A DNA stretch of 46,082 nucleotides from Neorhizobium sp. SHOUNA12A (GCF_023006505.1 NZ_JALBGV010000047.1:1-46082); one strand, 5' to 3'; positions 16,826 through 25,052 are shown, numbered from the stretch's first letter. Made by a program: numbers and translations. The notes: a model not told the origin generated them from the sequence alone.

Positions 16826-17326
16826 CTAGATATTTTCTCCGAGCTGGGCGGCAAGATGGATGCGGGCACGGTTGACCCGGCTCTTGATCGTCCCGAGCGG
16901 GCAGTCGCAACGTTGTGCTGCAACCTCGTAGCTCTCCCCCTGGATCAGGACGATATCCAGAGCCTGGCGATAGTGAGCGGGCAACTCCGAAAATGCTTTC
17001 TCGAGTTCCCGGGCACGAACCGACCATTCTTGAGGCGCCTGGACCGACGGCTGTGGCGAAATGCCTTCTCCCAGACCGATCACCTCCCGCTTGGCAAGCC
17101 CGAACTTCGTGCAGAACGTGTTCCGCATGATGGTGAAGAGCCAGGATTTCAGGCTGGTCCCCGGTTGAAATTTGTCGATATTCGCCAGCGCTCTGAGAAG
17201 GGTCTCCTGCACGAGATCATCGACGTCGGTCGATGTCCGGTGAAATCGCCGTGCGAAGGATCGGAGCGCGGGTATCAGATCCACGACCTCCGAACGAATA
17301 TGCGAGTTGGAACGATCGACCGCCAT
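16826..17326 (-). CDS. ECF-type RNA polymerase sigma factor, EcfG-like
   Basis: 166 residues from the ATG at 17326, preceded by AGGAGG; the longer frame to 17461 lacks a ribosome-binding site and would include the promoter. Region 2 reads LIPALRSFARRFHRTSTDVD, DLVQETLLRALANI and PGTSLKSWLFTIMRN; region 4 reads ALDIVLIQGESYEVAAQRCD and PLGTIKSRVNRARIHL. No anti-sigma, nepR or phyR gene is adjacent. Its own promoter region carries GGAAC-N17-GTT, so it is probably autoregulated or a second EcfG under the master sigma. Assignment to a particular ECF group needs a phylogeny; EcfG (ECF15) or the related ECF26 group are the candidates. Confidence 0.85.
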   Translation of the reverse strand: MAVDRSNSHIRSEVVDLIPALRSFARRFHRTSTDVDDLVQETLLRALANIDKFQPGTSLKSWLFTIMRNTFCTKFGLAKREVIGLGEGISPQPSVQAPQEWSVRARELEKAFSELPAHYRQALDIVLIQGESYEVAAQRCDCPLGTIKSRVNRARIHLAAQLGENI

Positions 17327-17353
17327 GGGGCCTCCTGACAAGACAACCGACGG

Positions 17354-17378
17354 AACTGCCGTGAGAACCAATTGTTCC
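17354..17378 (-). promoter_or_regulatory. EcfG/RpoE2-type promoter of the sigma-factor gene
   Basis: Minus strand GGAAC (17378-17374), 17 bases, GTT (17356-17354). About 22 bases from the predicted transcription start to the ATG at 17326. Implies autoregulation or control by another EcfG. Confidence 0.6.
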
Positions 17379-17500
17379 GGCATTGCTGAGACATTCAAAC
17401 TCCCCCGTGCGCCGACCAGTTTCCAACCCGGATGAGCATAAGGGGTCGCGCAGATATGCATTGGCGATATCAGGCCGTTCGAGCCATCCTCAATTGTTTT

Positions 17501-17525
17501 GGAACTTCGGGCAGCCGTCCCGGTT
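17501..17525 (+). promoter_or_regulatory. EcfG/RpoE2-type promoter of the glycine-zipper lipoprotein gene
   Basis: GGAAC at 17501-17505, 17 bases, GTT at 17523-17525. It lies 109 bases upstream of the ATG at 17635 and points toward it, divergent from the sigma-gene promoter. Confidence 0.6.
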
Positions 17526-17634
17526 TACAAAATTCGGCGTGACGGTCCAGTCAAAGCCGACGCTCGGCCTGTCGCGTGCCATGACGGCCAAGGAGACAAG
17601 CCAATCTCGGGGGCAAACTGGAACGGAGATTCAA

Positions 17635-17886
17635 ATGAAGAAGTTCATGGTCATCGGCTGTGTCGGGTTGTGCCTGACAGCTTGCACGTCAACAGAGAAG
17701 GGTGCCGGGATTGGCGCTGCCACGGGTGCCGTCGTCGGCGGGGTAGCAACGGGCAATGTTCGCGGCGCCGCGGTTGGTGCGGCCGTGGGTGGCGTGTCAG
17801 GCGCCCTGATCGGGAATGTCGCCGGGCAACCCGGCCGCTGCTACTACCGCGACAGCAACGGAAACCGCTATGTCGATCGATGCTGA
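17635..17886 (+). CDS. Small glycine-zipper lipoprotein
   Basis: 83 residues from the ATG at 17635 with GGAG seven bases upstream; an in-frame extension to 17383 has no support. N-terminal signal MKKFMVIGCVGLCLTAC with the lipobox LTAC predicts cleavage before the Cys and lipid attachment. The rest is a glycine zipper (GAGIGAATGAVVGGVATGN, then AAVGAAVGGVSGALIGN) and a short C-terminal CYYRDSNGNRYVDRC. Resembles YMGG/OsmB-like envelope stress proteins, probably outer-membrane associated. A stress-type promoter precedes it. Confidence 0.85.
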   Translation: MKKFMVIGCVGLCLTACTSTEKGAGIGAATGAVVGGVATGNVRGAAVGAAVGGVSGALIGNVAGQPGRCYYRDSNGNRYVDRC

Positions 17887-17986
17887 GCGCTTCCCGATCT
17901 TTGTTGGCTAGCGCCTGAACCGGTCCTGTGACAGGAGGTGAACACGCTCGGCGTCCGAAAGGTGAGCGGAAGGGAAGGAGGCCAGG

Positions 17987-19981
17987 ATGGCCGACTACCA
18001 GCGCGTGCGCGATCAGATGGTCGAGGTCCAGATAAAGCGGCGCGGGATACGGGATGAGCATGTCCTGAACGCGATGCGCACCGTGCCGAGGGAACATTTC
18101 GTTGCCGACGGCATGGCAGAATTCGCCTATGAGGACACCCCGCTGGCGATCGAGGAGGGGCAAACCATCTCCCAGCCCTATATCGTTGCTGCGATGATCG
18201 AGGCGGCGGAGGTGCGTCCGGGTGACCGTGTGCTCGAGGTCGGCGCCGGTTCCGGATATGCGGCGGCGGTGATCGGTCAAATCGCCGAGCGCGTCTATGC
18301 AATCGAACGGCATGAAGCTCTGGTCGCATCCGCAAGACAGCGGCTGACGGATCTCGGCTACGACAATATCGACGTGATCGCCGGCGACGGTACACGCGGA
18401 CTGCCGGAGCATGCACCCTTTGACGCTATCCTGGTGGCCGCAGGCGGTCCGGCAGTGCCGCCGGCACTGAAGGAGCAGCTCGCGGTGGGCGGGCGGCTGG
18501 TGATCCCCGTGGGAAAGGAGTTTAGCCAGACCCTCTGCAAGGTCGTCCGGTGCACCGCGACGAGCTATGAGGAATCGAACCTCGGAGCGGTGATGTTCGT
18601 GCCGCTGATCGGGGAGCAGGGATGGTCCGAGGATGGTCGGCGCGCCGCGAGCAATCACAAGCCCGGCGCCTCGCGCAAGCAGAGCCTGCCGGAGACGATT
18701 GCCCAAGCGGCCGAGGACCTGCCGGATTTCGACGATCCCGCCTTCGGCCGCCTGTTCGACCGCTTCGGCGACCGACGTGTGGTTTTGCTGGGCGAAGCAA
18801 GCCACGGGACGGCTGAATTTTATCGAGCCCGTGCCGCAATCACGCGCCACCTGATCGTCCATCGGGGATACACGATTGTCGCAGTCGAGGCGGATTGGCC
18901 GGATGCGGCGAGAGTTGACCGATACGTCCGACACCGGACCGCGTCCGAACGTGAGGAGCCTTCGTTCCAACGTTTCCCGACCTGGATGTGGCGCAACACG
19001 GAAGTTCGGGCACTGACCGAATGGATGTGGGAACGTAATGCGGGCCTCGATGCCATGGAGGATCGGGCCGGCTTCTACGGGCTCGACATCTACAACATGT
19101 CCGGCTCGATCGGGGCCGTGCTGGACTATCTGGATCGGGTCGATCCGGAGGCGGCGGCTGTGGCGCGCGAGCGTTATGGCTGTCTGACGCCCTGGCAGAA
19201 GAACCCGGCCACCTACGGCCGGGCGGCGCTCAGCCGGGGTTATGTGGAATGCGAGCAGGAGGTGATCGAGCAGTGCCAGGCGCTGCTGCGCAAGCGGCTC
19301 GACTATGCGAACAACGACGGCGACGCCTTTCTCGATGCCACCCAGAACGCCCGGCTGATCGCATCCGCGGAGCGCTATTACCGCATCATGTATTATGGCG
19401 GAGCGGAAAGCTGGAACCTGCGTGACACCCACATGTTCGAAACGTTGCGGCACCTGCTCGACGCGAAGGGACCGGATGCCAAGGCGGTCGTCTGGGCGCA
19501 TAACAGCCACGTCGGCGACGCACGCTTTACCGATATGGGCGCAACGCGTGATGAGCTCAACATCGGCCAACTCTGCAGAGAGGCTTTCGCAGGCGAGGCG
19601 GCCTTGATCGGTTTCGGCACCCATACCGGCACGGTGGCCGCCGCGAACGACTGGGATGGCGATATGCAAGTCATGCATGTCAATCCCTCTCGCCACGATA
19701 GCTACGAGCGCCTGTGCCATGAGGCCGATAAGCACCGCTTCCTCCTCGACCTTTCGCCTGGCAAATACGAGCCTTTGAGACGCCGCCTCTCGGAGCCGCG
19801 GCTCGAGCGCTTCATCGGCGTCATCTACCGACCCGACACAGAGCTGTGGAGCCACTACAGTCAGGCGGTCCTTCCCGAGCAATTCGATGCCTATGTCTGG
19901 TTCGACGAGACCCAAGCGGTGACGCCGCTCGGCCCCGAGCATCATCGTAGCATGCCGGAAACCTATCCATTCGGTGAATAG
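17987..19981 (+). CDS. Protein-L-isoaspartate O-methyltransferase / erythromycin esterase-like fusion
   Basis: 664 residues in two domains. Residues 1-about 215 are a complete PCMT (AdoMet-dependent repair of isoaspartyl residues): FVADGMAEFAYEDTPLAIEE, QTISQPYIVAAM, motif I VLEVGAGSGYAAAVIG and GDGTRGLP. Residues about 230-664 are an erythromycin-esterase/succinoglycan-biosynthesis-like domain: VVLLGEASHGTAEFYRARAA, VAVEADWPDAARVDRY, then VVWAHNSHVGDARFTDMG, with the E/H residues of that family. The ribosome-binding site is AAGGAGG. It may be co-transcribed with the lipoprotein 100 bases upstream. The fusion occurs in several rhizobia; the esterase half has no known physiological substrate. 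Confidence 0.9.
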   Translation: MADYQRVRDQMVEVQIKRRGIRDEHVLNAMRTVPREHFVADGMAEFAYEDTPLAIEEGQTISQPYIVAAMIEAAEVRPGDRVLEVGAGSGYAAAVIGQIAERVYAIERHEALVASARQRLTDLGYDNIDVIAGDGTRGLPEHAPFDAILVAAGGPAVPPALKEQLAVGGRLVIPVGKEFSQTLCKVVRCTATSYEESNLGAVMFVPLIGEQGWSEDGRRAASNHKPGASRKQSLPETIAQAAEDLPDFDDPAFGRLFDRFGDRRVVLLGEASHGTAEFYRARAAITRHLIVHRGYTIVAVEADWPDAARVDRYVRHRTASEREEPSFQRFPTWMWRNTEVRALTEWMWERNAGLDAMEDRAGFYGLDIYNMSGSIGAVLDYLDRVDPEAAAVARERYGCLTPWQKNPATYGRAALSRGYVECEQEVIEQCQALLRKRLDYANNDGDAFLDATQNARLIASAERYYRIMYYGGAESWNLRDTHMFETLRHLLDAKGPDAKAVVWAHNSHVGDARFTDMGATRDELNIGQLCREAFAGEAALIGFGTHTGTVAAANDWDGDMQVMHVNPSRHDSYERLCHEADKHRFLLDLSPGKYEPLRRRLSEPRLERFIGVIYRPDTELWSHYSQAVLPEQFDAYVWFDETQAVTPLGPEHHRSMPETYPFGE

Positions 19982-20047
19982 AGCAATGCTCTACTTCGCG
20001 ATGAGCCTGGGCGACAGCAATGAACCCCGCATTGTTCGCGGAACGCG

Positions 20048-21658
20048 TCAGTGCGCCCCACCGCCGCCACCGGTCTTCAAATCTATATTGCGCAGGATGA
20101 GCGCCAGCGGGATCGCGCAGGCAGAGATGACCGCAAGCACATGGAAGACATCGATATAGGCGAGATAACTCGCCTGCGTCCGTACCTGTTCGCCGATAAG
20201 GCCGATTGCCTGGTTTTGCGCATCCGCCATGGACGAGCCGCGTTCCGTAAGGAAATGCTGCAGGTTCCGCATCGTCTCGATAAAGGCCGGGTCGGAGGGC
20301 ACGATGTGCTCCACCAGCCGGCTCTGGTGCCACTGTTCGCGATGGGCAAGCACGTTGGAGGCGATCGATACGCCGATCGAACCACCGGTGTTGCGCGCCG
20401 CATTGATGAGCGCGGAAGCCTGGTCCGTCTGGTCCGGCCTGAGCCCGGCATAGGACGCCGAGGTGATCGGAATGAAGATGAGCGGCAGGCCGAGCCCCAG
20501 ATAGAGCCTCGACCAGACGAAAAAACCGAAGTTCAGGTCGGGGTTCAAACGGGTCACATCATACATCGCGAAGGCAATAATGCCGGCGCCGATGGCGATC
20601 AGGTATTTTGGCTGGACTTTCGAACTCAACTGCCCGGCGACGAACATCATGACCATGGTCACGAAACCGCCGGGAGACAGCGCCAGGCCGGCCCAAGTGG
20701 CGGTGTACCCGTAGTTTTGCTGCAGCACCTGCGGCACGAACTGCGTCGTGGCAATCAGAATTGCGCCGGTTGCCAGCATGACGATAAAGCAGGAGCTGAA
20801 CTGCCGGGTGGCGAGCAGCCTGATATCGGCGGCAGGATTTTTCGCCGTCAGAAGCCATGGGATCGAGGCCAGCAAGGCAGAGACGCAGATCACGGAGGTG
20901 ACGATGATGAAGGTCGAGTCGAACCAGTCTTCCACCTGACCGCGGTCAAGCACCAGCTCCAGCGCCCCGAGGAAAGTCGCGACCAGGAGAAACCCGATTA
21001 CGTCGAAACGAATACCCTGGCGCCGCATTTCCTCGCGCTTCTTGCGCAGCGCTTCCGGCTCCTGCACCAGGAGATAGACGAGCACAAGGGCGAAGGCGCC
21101 GACAGGCCCGTTGATCAGGAAACACCAGTGCCAGGAGAAGTTGTCGGAGATGTAGCCGCCGAGCGTTGGGCCGATCACCGGAGCAACGACCACTGCGATG
21201 CCGAACACCGCAAAACCCTGACCGCGTTTTTCCGGCGGAAAGGAATCGCTCAGGATCGATTGCGACACCGGTACCATGCCGCCGCCGGCAAAACCCTGGA
21301 TCATCCGGAAGATCAGGAGCGAGGGCAGATTCCAGGCGAGCCCGCAGAGAATCGACGCGACCGTAAAAAGCGCAAGGCAGATGAGATAGAAGCGCTTGCG
21401 GCCGTAACGCTGGGCGACGAAACTCGAAGCGATCAGAGCGATTGCATTGGAAATGAGATAAGTCGTGACGACCCAGGAAGCTTCGTCGGAACTGATAGCC
21501 AGGCCGCCGGAAATATAGCGTAGCGCGACATTGGCGATCGTCGTGTCCAGTACTTCCATGAAGACGGCGAGAGCAACGACCACCGCCACCAGCCATGGAT
21601 TGGTGCTGCGGTCCGCACGTTCTTCGCCAGCGCCGCCTGTCGTCGCTGCATTGGCCAT
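20048..21658 (-). CDS. emrB: MFS transporter, DHA2/EmrB-QacA family (14 TM)
   Basis: 536 residues. Typical DHA2 features: the first helix with LAVFMEVLDTTIANVALRYI, the motif-A loop RYGRKRFYLI, motif C GPTLGGYI in the fifth helix, and fourteen hydrophobic segments in all. Inner-membrane proton antiporter partnering with the periplasmic adaptor encoded one base upstream and an outer-membrane TolC-like channel encoded elsewhere. Exports hydrophobic drugs or stress metabolites; specificity cannot be read. Second gene of the emrAB operon, convergent with the PCMT fusion gene. Confidence 0.92.
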   Translation of the reverse strand: MANAATTGGAGEERADRSTNPWLVAVVVALAVFMEVLDTTIANVALRYISGGLAISSDEASWVVTTYLISNAIALIASSFVAQRYGRKRFYLICLALFTVASILCGLAWNLPSLLIFRMIQGFAGGGMVPVSQSILSDSFPPEKRGQGFAVFGIAVVVAPVIGPTLGGYISDNFSWHWCFLINGPVGAFALVLVYLLVQEPEALRKKREEMRRQGIRFDVIGFLLVATFLGALELVLDRGQVEDWFDSTFIIVTSVICVSALLASIPWLLTAKNPAADIRLLATRQFSSCFIVMLATGAILIATTQFVPQVLQQNYGYTATWAGLALSPGGFVTMVMMFVAGQLSSKVQPKYLIAIGAGIIAFAMYDVTRLNPDLNFGFFVWSRLYLGLGLPLIFIPITSASYAGLRPDQTDQASALINAARNTGGSIGVSIASNVLAHREQWHQSRLVEHIVPSDPAFIETMRNLQHFLTERGSSMADAQNQAIGLIGEQVRTQASYLAYIDVFHVLAVISACAIPLALILRNIDLKTGGGGGAH

Positions 21659-21659
21659 G

Positions 21660-22814
21660 TCAGTTCCTTGGCCTCACGGTCACGGTCGGTACGACCGACA
21701 TGCCGGGACCGATCCCCACATCCGTCGGCCATTGGTCGACAACGATTTTCACCGGCACGCGCTGAATTACCTTCACGTAGTTGCCGGTCGCGTTTTCTGC
21801 GGGCAACAGAGAGAAGGCCGTGCCCGAACCCGGCTGGACCGAGTCCACCTTGCCGTGCAGGACGTGGTCCGGATAGGCATCGATCGTCAGATCGACCGGC
21901 TGGCCAGGCCGCATGTCGGCGAGTTGCGTTTCCTTGAAATTCGCGGTCACCCAGATTTCATCTGGAACGAACATGGCAATCGCCTGGCCGGCTTCGACGA
22001 ACTGGCCCTTCGAGCCGCTCAGTTTCACGACGCGCCCGGGCTGAGCTGCGGTCAGCGTGGTATAATTAAGATTCTGTTCGGCGCTTTCCCGCTGGGTTTC
22101 TGCCTGCTTGAGGCTGGCGGCGGCGCTATTGCGCTGGGCCTCGGCAGCCACTTTATTCTTCATTGCCGACGTGACGCGCGCTTGCGCCTGATTATAGGCG
22201 GCCTGAGCCTGCCGCAGATTCGCTTCAGCCTGCTGCGAGGCCTGTTGGCTGCCGGCTCCGCCCTGGACGAGCCGGCGTTCGCGAGTCGCCTCGTCCTGGG
22301 CAAATTGCAGTGCAGCCACGGTGGAGGCTTCCTGTGCGCGCGCTTCGTCCACGGCCGCGGTTGCGACCTCGATCTGGGCGGCGGCATTGGCGATCGCGGC
22401 GTTTGCGTATTCGATCTGGGCCTCGGCCTGATCGACGGCAATCTGATAGTCGCGCGGGTTGATCCTGGCGATCACCGCGCCAGCAGCGACGTGCTGGTTG
22501 TCACGGACGGCAACCTCATCGATATAACCGGAAACCTTGGCTGCCAGCGAAAAGCTGCGGGCGTCCACAAAGGCGTCATCGGTCGTCTCGTAGGGATGGA
22601 AATAGATCAGCCAGACGAAATAGGCCGCCAACACCAGCGCGATCAGCGCAATTGCCGCTAAAATGATCCTCCAGGGATGCCGGCGGATGAGTGAGGGCTT
22701 CTTTTCATCTTCCTTCTGATCGGATGCCTGCGCTTCCCTTTCCCGGTTCTCGTCTTCGGGATCGGTGGGGCGGTTCGCTTCGTCATCAGGAACGGCGCGC
22801 TGAGCTTGAGCCAA
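21660..22814 (-). CDS. emrA: HlyD/EmrA-family membrane fusion protein
   Basis: 384 residues from TTG at 22814. An ATG nine codons upstream (22841) also opens the frame, but GGAGG lies six bases before the TTG and the predicted transcription start of the stress-type promoter falls at about 22843, so the TTG is preferred. A charged cytoplasmic N-terminus is followed by one membrane helix (WRIILAAIALIALVLAAYFV), the biotinyl-lipoyl segment SFSLAAKVSGYIDEVAVRDN, a long alanine/glutamine-rich coiled coil (about 120-250) and the beta-barrel GRVVKLSGSKGQFVEAGQAI. Periplasmic adaptor of the EmrAB-TolC type. Confidence 0.9.
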   Translation of the reverse strand: MAQAQRAVPDDEANRPTDPEDENREREAQASDQKEDEKKPSLIRRHPWRIILAAIALIALVLAAYFVWLIYFHPYETTDDAFVDARSFSLAAKVSGYIDEVAVRDNQHVAAGAVIARINPRDYQIAVDQAEAQIEYANAAIANAAAQIEVATAAVDEARAQEASTVAALQFAQDEATRERRLVQGGAGSQQASQQAEANLRQAQAAYNQAQARVTSAMKNKVAAEAQRNSAAASLKQAETQRESAEQNLNYTTLTAAQPGRVVKLSGSKGQFVEAGQAIAMFVPDEIWVTANFKETQLADMRPGQPVDLTIDAYPDHVLHGKVDSVQPGSGTAFSLLPAENATGNYVKVIQRVPVKIVVDQWPTDVGIGPGMSVVPTVTVRPRN

Positions 22815-22849
22815 GGGATGCCTCCGAAGATTGCTGCGCAAGCACCCGA

Positions 22850-22874
22850 AACTTGGGAAGCCGGCTTAGGTTCC
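22850..22874 (-). promoter_or_regulatory. EcfG/RpoE2-type promoter of emrAB
   Basis: Minus strand GGAAC (22874-22870), 17 bases, GTT (22852-22850). About 30 bases from predicted transcription start to the TTG start of emrA. Confidence 0.6.
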
Positions 22875-22926
22875 TGACGGGAAGCGCAGTTGCCGCAACT
22901 TCAGGTTCGAAGATGGTCATCCGCAG

Positions 22927-23136
22927 TCATTGCCACGCGGCCTCGTTTTTTTGCTCATAGTCGGAGAATGCCTTCTTCAGACCGCCCAGCACTTCCGCGG
23001 ATGTCTCGAACATTGCCTTCAACTGAGGTTCATCGACTTTTTCGATATCTTCCCGGAGATGGTCCATTGTCTCCTGAAGATGCCGTTGCATCTTCTGCGT
23101 ATGGTGACGCGGATCATGATCGGCTCGGTTAGCCAT
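22927..23136 (-). CDS. Small hypothetical protein, probable stress regulon member
   Basis: 69 residues, hydrophilic and helical: HHTQKMQRHLQETMDHLRED followed by LKAMFETSAEVLGGLKKAFS. No known domain, no signal peptide. AGGAG stands seven bases before the ATG and a GGAAC-N18-GTT promoter is about 60 bases upstream. The histidine-rich start and amphipathic helices suggest a small cytoplasmic helical bundle. Function unknown. Confidence 0.7.
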   Translation of the reverse strand: MANRADHDPRHHTQKMQRHLQETMDHLREDIEKVDEPQLKAMFETSAEVLGGLKKAFSDYEQKNEAAWQ

Positions 23137-23197
23137 GGGGTCTCTCCTATGGTGGACGTTTCGATCAACTCGCCAGTTCTTGGCCGGTTCAGGGTTT

Positions 23198-23223
23198 AAC
23201 TCTTTGCCTCTATTCTCGGTTCC
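23198..23223 (-). promoter_or_regulatory. EcfG/RpoE2-type promoter of the 69-residue protein gene
   Basis: Minus strand GGAAC (23223-23219), 18 bases, GTT (23200-23198); 62 bases from the ATG at 23136. Confidence 0.6.
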
Positions 23224-23252
23224 CGATATCGGATTTCGAGAGTGCGCGGACT

Positions 23253-23467
23253 GTGAATTCCTGCGGAGTAACCGCCTATTTCCGCAACGAGCTGGTCATC
23301 CGCCGGAAATGGATTGACGCGTCGGGGTATGCAGACCTCGTCGCGCTCTGTCAGTTTCTGCCAAGTCCGGCTTCCAGCCAAGTTGGTTTTGCTCTGGGCT
23401 TGCTGCGCGGAGGGCCGCTGGAGGCGCTTGCCGCCTGGGCGGCATTCACGCTTCCATCCGCGCTTCG
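23253..23467 (+). pseudogene. chrA: chrA (chromate transporter) N-terminal fragment
   Basis: About 70 residues match the first ChrA half: YFRNELVIRRKWIDASGYAD, LVALCQFLPSPASSQVGFAL, GLLRGGPLEALAAWAAFTLP. ChrA proteins are about 400 residues; here the N-terminus before the YFR motif and everything after the first helices is missing, and the frame runs into unrelated sequence. It is a dead remnant between the 69-residue gene and the site-2 protease gene, marking a past deletion or replacement. Confidence 0.75.
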
Positions 23468-23614
23468 GCAACAGGAAGGACGGCACGTCGTCCAGGATGG
23501 TCGCTGCTCGACGCAGCCGAAATCCTCGCGAGGCAACCGGAAGCCATGCAACTTCGTTGTTGGTGTACGGGGAACGTCATCGCCGGCAAAAAAGAGAACG
23601 GAAGGGAGTGCCTG

Positions 23615-24727
23615 ATGGGTTGGTCCTTCAAGATCGGGACGGTCGGCGGCACGGCAGTGCGCATGCACATCACCTTTGCGCTCCTGCTTGTCTGGGTATG
23701 GCTCGCGCATTATCGGATGGGCGGCGCGCCGGCTGCGTGGGAGGGCATTGCCTTCATCCTATCCGTCTTTGCCTGCGTCGTATTGCACGAGTTCGGTCAT
23801 ATCGCCGTTGCGCGCTACTTCGGGATCAAAACGCCGGATATTACCTTGTTGCCGATTGGTGGTGTCGCTCGTCTTGAGCGCATGCCCGAAGAGCCATATC
23901 AGGAACTGCTGATTGCCATCGCCGGTCCGCTGGTCAATGTGGCGATCGCCGGGCTGATCGTTCTTGTGCTCGGCGTATCGGTGGGAGTGGAGCAGATCGT
24001 CAAAGTCGATGATCCGGGTATCGGCTTCTTGACGAGGCTCGCCGGCGTCAACATCTTTCTTGTCTTCTTCAACATGATCCCCGCCTTTCCGATGGATGGA
24101 GGCCGGGTGCTGCGCGCCGCTCTCGCCTCGCGTCTCACCTGGTCGCGTGCCACACAGATTGCCGCCGCGACCGGCCAAGGGCTTGCCTTCGTTTTTGTTT
24201 TCGCGGGCCTCTTCTATAACCCGCTGCTGATTTTCATCGGCATCTTCGTTTATCTCGCAGCGGCGGCAGAAGCGCAGAACGCGCAGATCCGCGAAGTCTC
24301 CGGCAGCATTCTGATCAGCGATGTCATGGTCACCAAATTCGCAAGGCTTGATCGTTCGGCGAGTATCGACGAGGCAATTGAAATGCTGCTTGCGACAACA
24401 CAACGCGAATTTCCGGTGGTCGATTCCGACGGCCGTTTTGAAGGTCTTCTGACGCGTGACGACATGATCCGCAGCTTGAAGGACAAGGGTCCGGACACGC
24501 CTGTCGCAAGCGCGATGCGCGTCGATATTCCAAAAATCCATTATCGCAAAAGCCTGGAAGAGAGCCTGCGATTGATGCAGCAAGGAAATGTGCCAGCAAT
24601 CGCCGTTGTAGACGGTGCGGATCGTCTCATAGGCCTCATGACGCATGAGACGATCGGAGAAATGATGATGGTTCGTGCCGCCGTATCAGGCGGTTTTCGC
24701 TTTGGCCACCTGCGCAGACAGCAATGA
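23615..24727 (+). CDS. Site-2 protease family (M50) membrane metalloprotease with CBS domains
   Basis: 370 residues from the ATG at 23615 (GGGAG seven bases upstream). Zinc site HEFGH at residues 58-62 inside a membrane helix; the second motif NMIPAFPMDGGRVLRA supplies the Asp ligand. About five to six hydrophobic segments cover residues 18-215. Two CBS domains follow: SILISDVMVTKFARLDRSAS near 235 and the repeat starting DTPVASAMRVDIPKIHYRKS. This is the SpoIVFB/Rip-like class that cuts membrane-anchored regulators; the CBS pair may sense adenylates. The substrate is unknown; a link to the local sigma factor is tempting, but no membrane anti-sigma is encoded here. Confidence 0.9.
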   Translation: MGWSFKIGTVGGTAVRMHITFALLLVWVWLAHYRMGGAPAAWEGIAFILSVFACVVLHEFGHIAVARYFGIKTPDITLLPIGGVARLERMPEEPYQELLIAIAGPLVNVAIAGLIVLVLGVSVGVEQIVKVDDPGIGFLTRLAGVNIFLVFFNMIPAFPMDGGRVLRAALASRLTWSRATQIAAATGQGLAFVFVFAGLFYNPLLIFIGIFVYLAAAAEAQNAQIREVSGSILISDVMVTKFARLDRSASIDEAIEMLLATTQREFPVVDSDGRFEGLLTRDDMIRSLKDKGPDTPVASAMRVDIPKIHYRKSLEESLRLMQQGNVPAIAVVDGADRLIGLMTHETIGEMMMVRAAVSGGFRFGHLRRQQ

Positions 24728-24740
24728 GCTCCTCCGCACT

Positions 24741-24765
24741 GGAACCCAATTACAGAATCTCGGTT
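24741..24765 (+). promoter_or_regulatory. EcfG/RpoE2-type promoter of the proline-rich protein gene
   Basis: GGAAC at 24741-24745, 17 bases, GTT at 24763-24765; 22 bases before the ATG at 24788. Starts 13 bases after the protease stop. Confidence 0.65.
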
Positions 24766-24787
24766 TGGGCCAGAAAGGAGATTTGCA

Positions 24788-24961
24788 ATGGCTCAAGATC
24801 CTGTCGAACCCATTCCCCATCCTGTACCTCCGGTGCCACCACCAGTCACGCCGATACCTCCCATCAAGGAGCCTGAACCAGACCGTCTGCCCGACGAAGA
24901 GCCGAATCCCAATCCGGATGAGAATGACGAGCCGCCCAAAACCGCAATCCTGAAGACATGA
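24788..24961 (+). CDS. 57-residue proline-rich protein
   Basis: Short frame with AAGGAG eight bases before the ATG and a stress-type promoter directly upstream. The protein begins MAQDPVEPIPHPVPPVPPPV and continues TPIPPIKEPEPDRLPDEEPN, then an acidic tail ending PPKTAILKT. About a third of residues are proline; no signal peptide, no Cys. It is probably disordered or polyproline-II and cytoplasmic. The strong translation signals make it a credible gene despite its size. A long imperfect hairpin follows 12 bases after the stop. Function unknown. Confidence 0.7.
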   Translation: MAQDPVEPIPHPVPPVPPPVTPIPPIKEPEPDRLPDEEPNPNPDENDEPPKTAILKT

Positions 24962-24973
24962 AGATCGGGCATG

Positions 24974-25052
24974 CCCCACCTTCGACCACGCTTGCTGCAC
25001 AATCGGGATGACGATCATCCTTTTGCAGAAAACGCAGTGGTCGAAAGTGGGG
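24974..25052 (+). repeat. 79-base imperfect palindrome / long stem-loop
   Basis: The left arm CCCCACCTTCGACCAC (24974-24989) pairs with GTGGTCGAAAGTGGGG (25037-25052), one mismatch. Inner pairings CTGCA (24995-24999) with TGCAG (25024-25028) and GGATGA/TCATCC around 25006-25020 continue the stem. It follows the proline-rich gene. It could be a bulky terminator, a structured RNA or a RIME-like extragenic palindrome. Fold seen by eye; role inferred. Confidence 0.55.

Noticed and set aside
17651..19945. 764-codon minus-strand frame opposite the PCMT fusion
   Set aside because: Shadow of a gene with clear catalytic motifs on the other strand.
19979..19993. TAGAGC-AAT-GCTCTA hairpin after the PCMT fusion
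   Set aside because: Short stem, no T-tract; too weak to call a terminator.
20051..21523. 490-codon plus-strand frame opposite emrB
   Set aside because: Shadow frame without hydrophobic or domain pattern.
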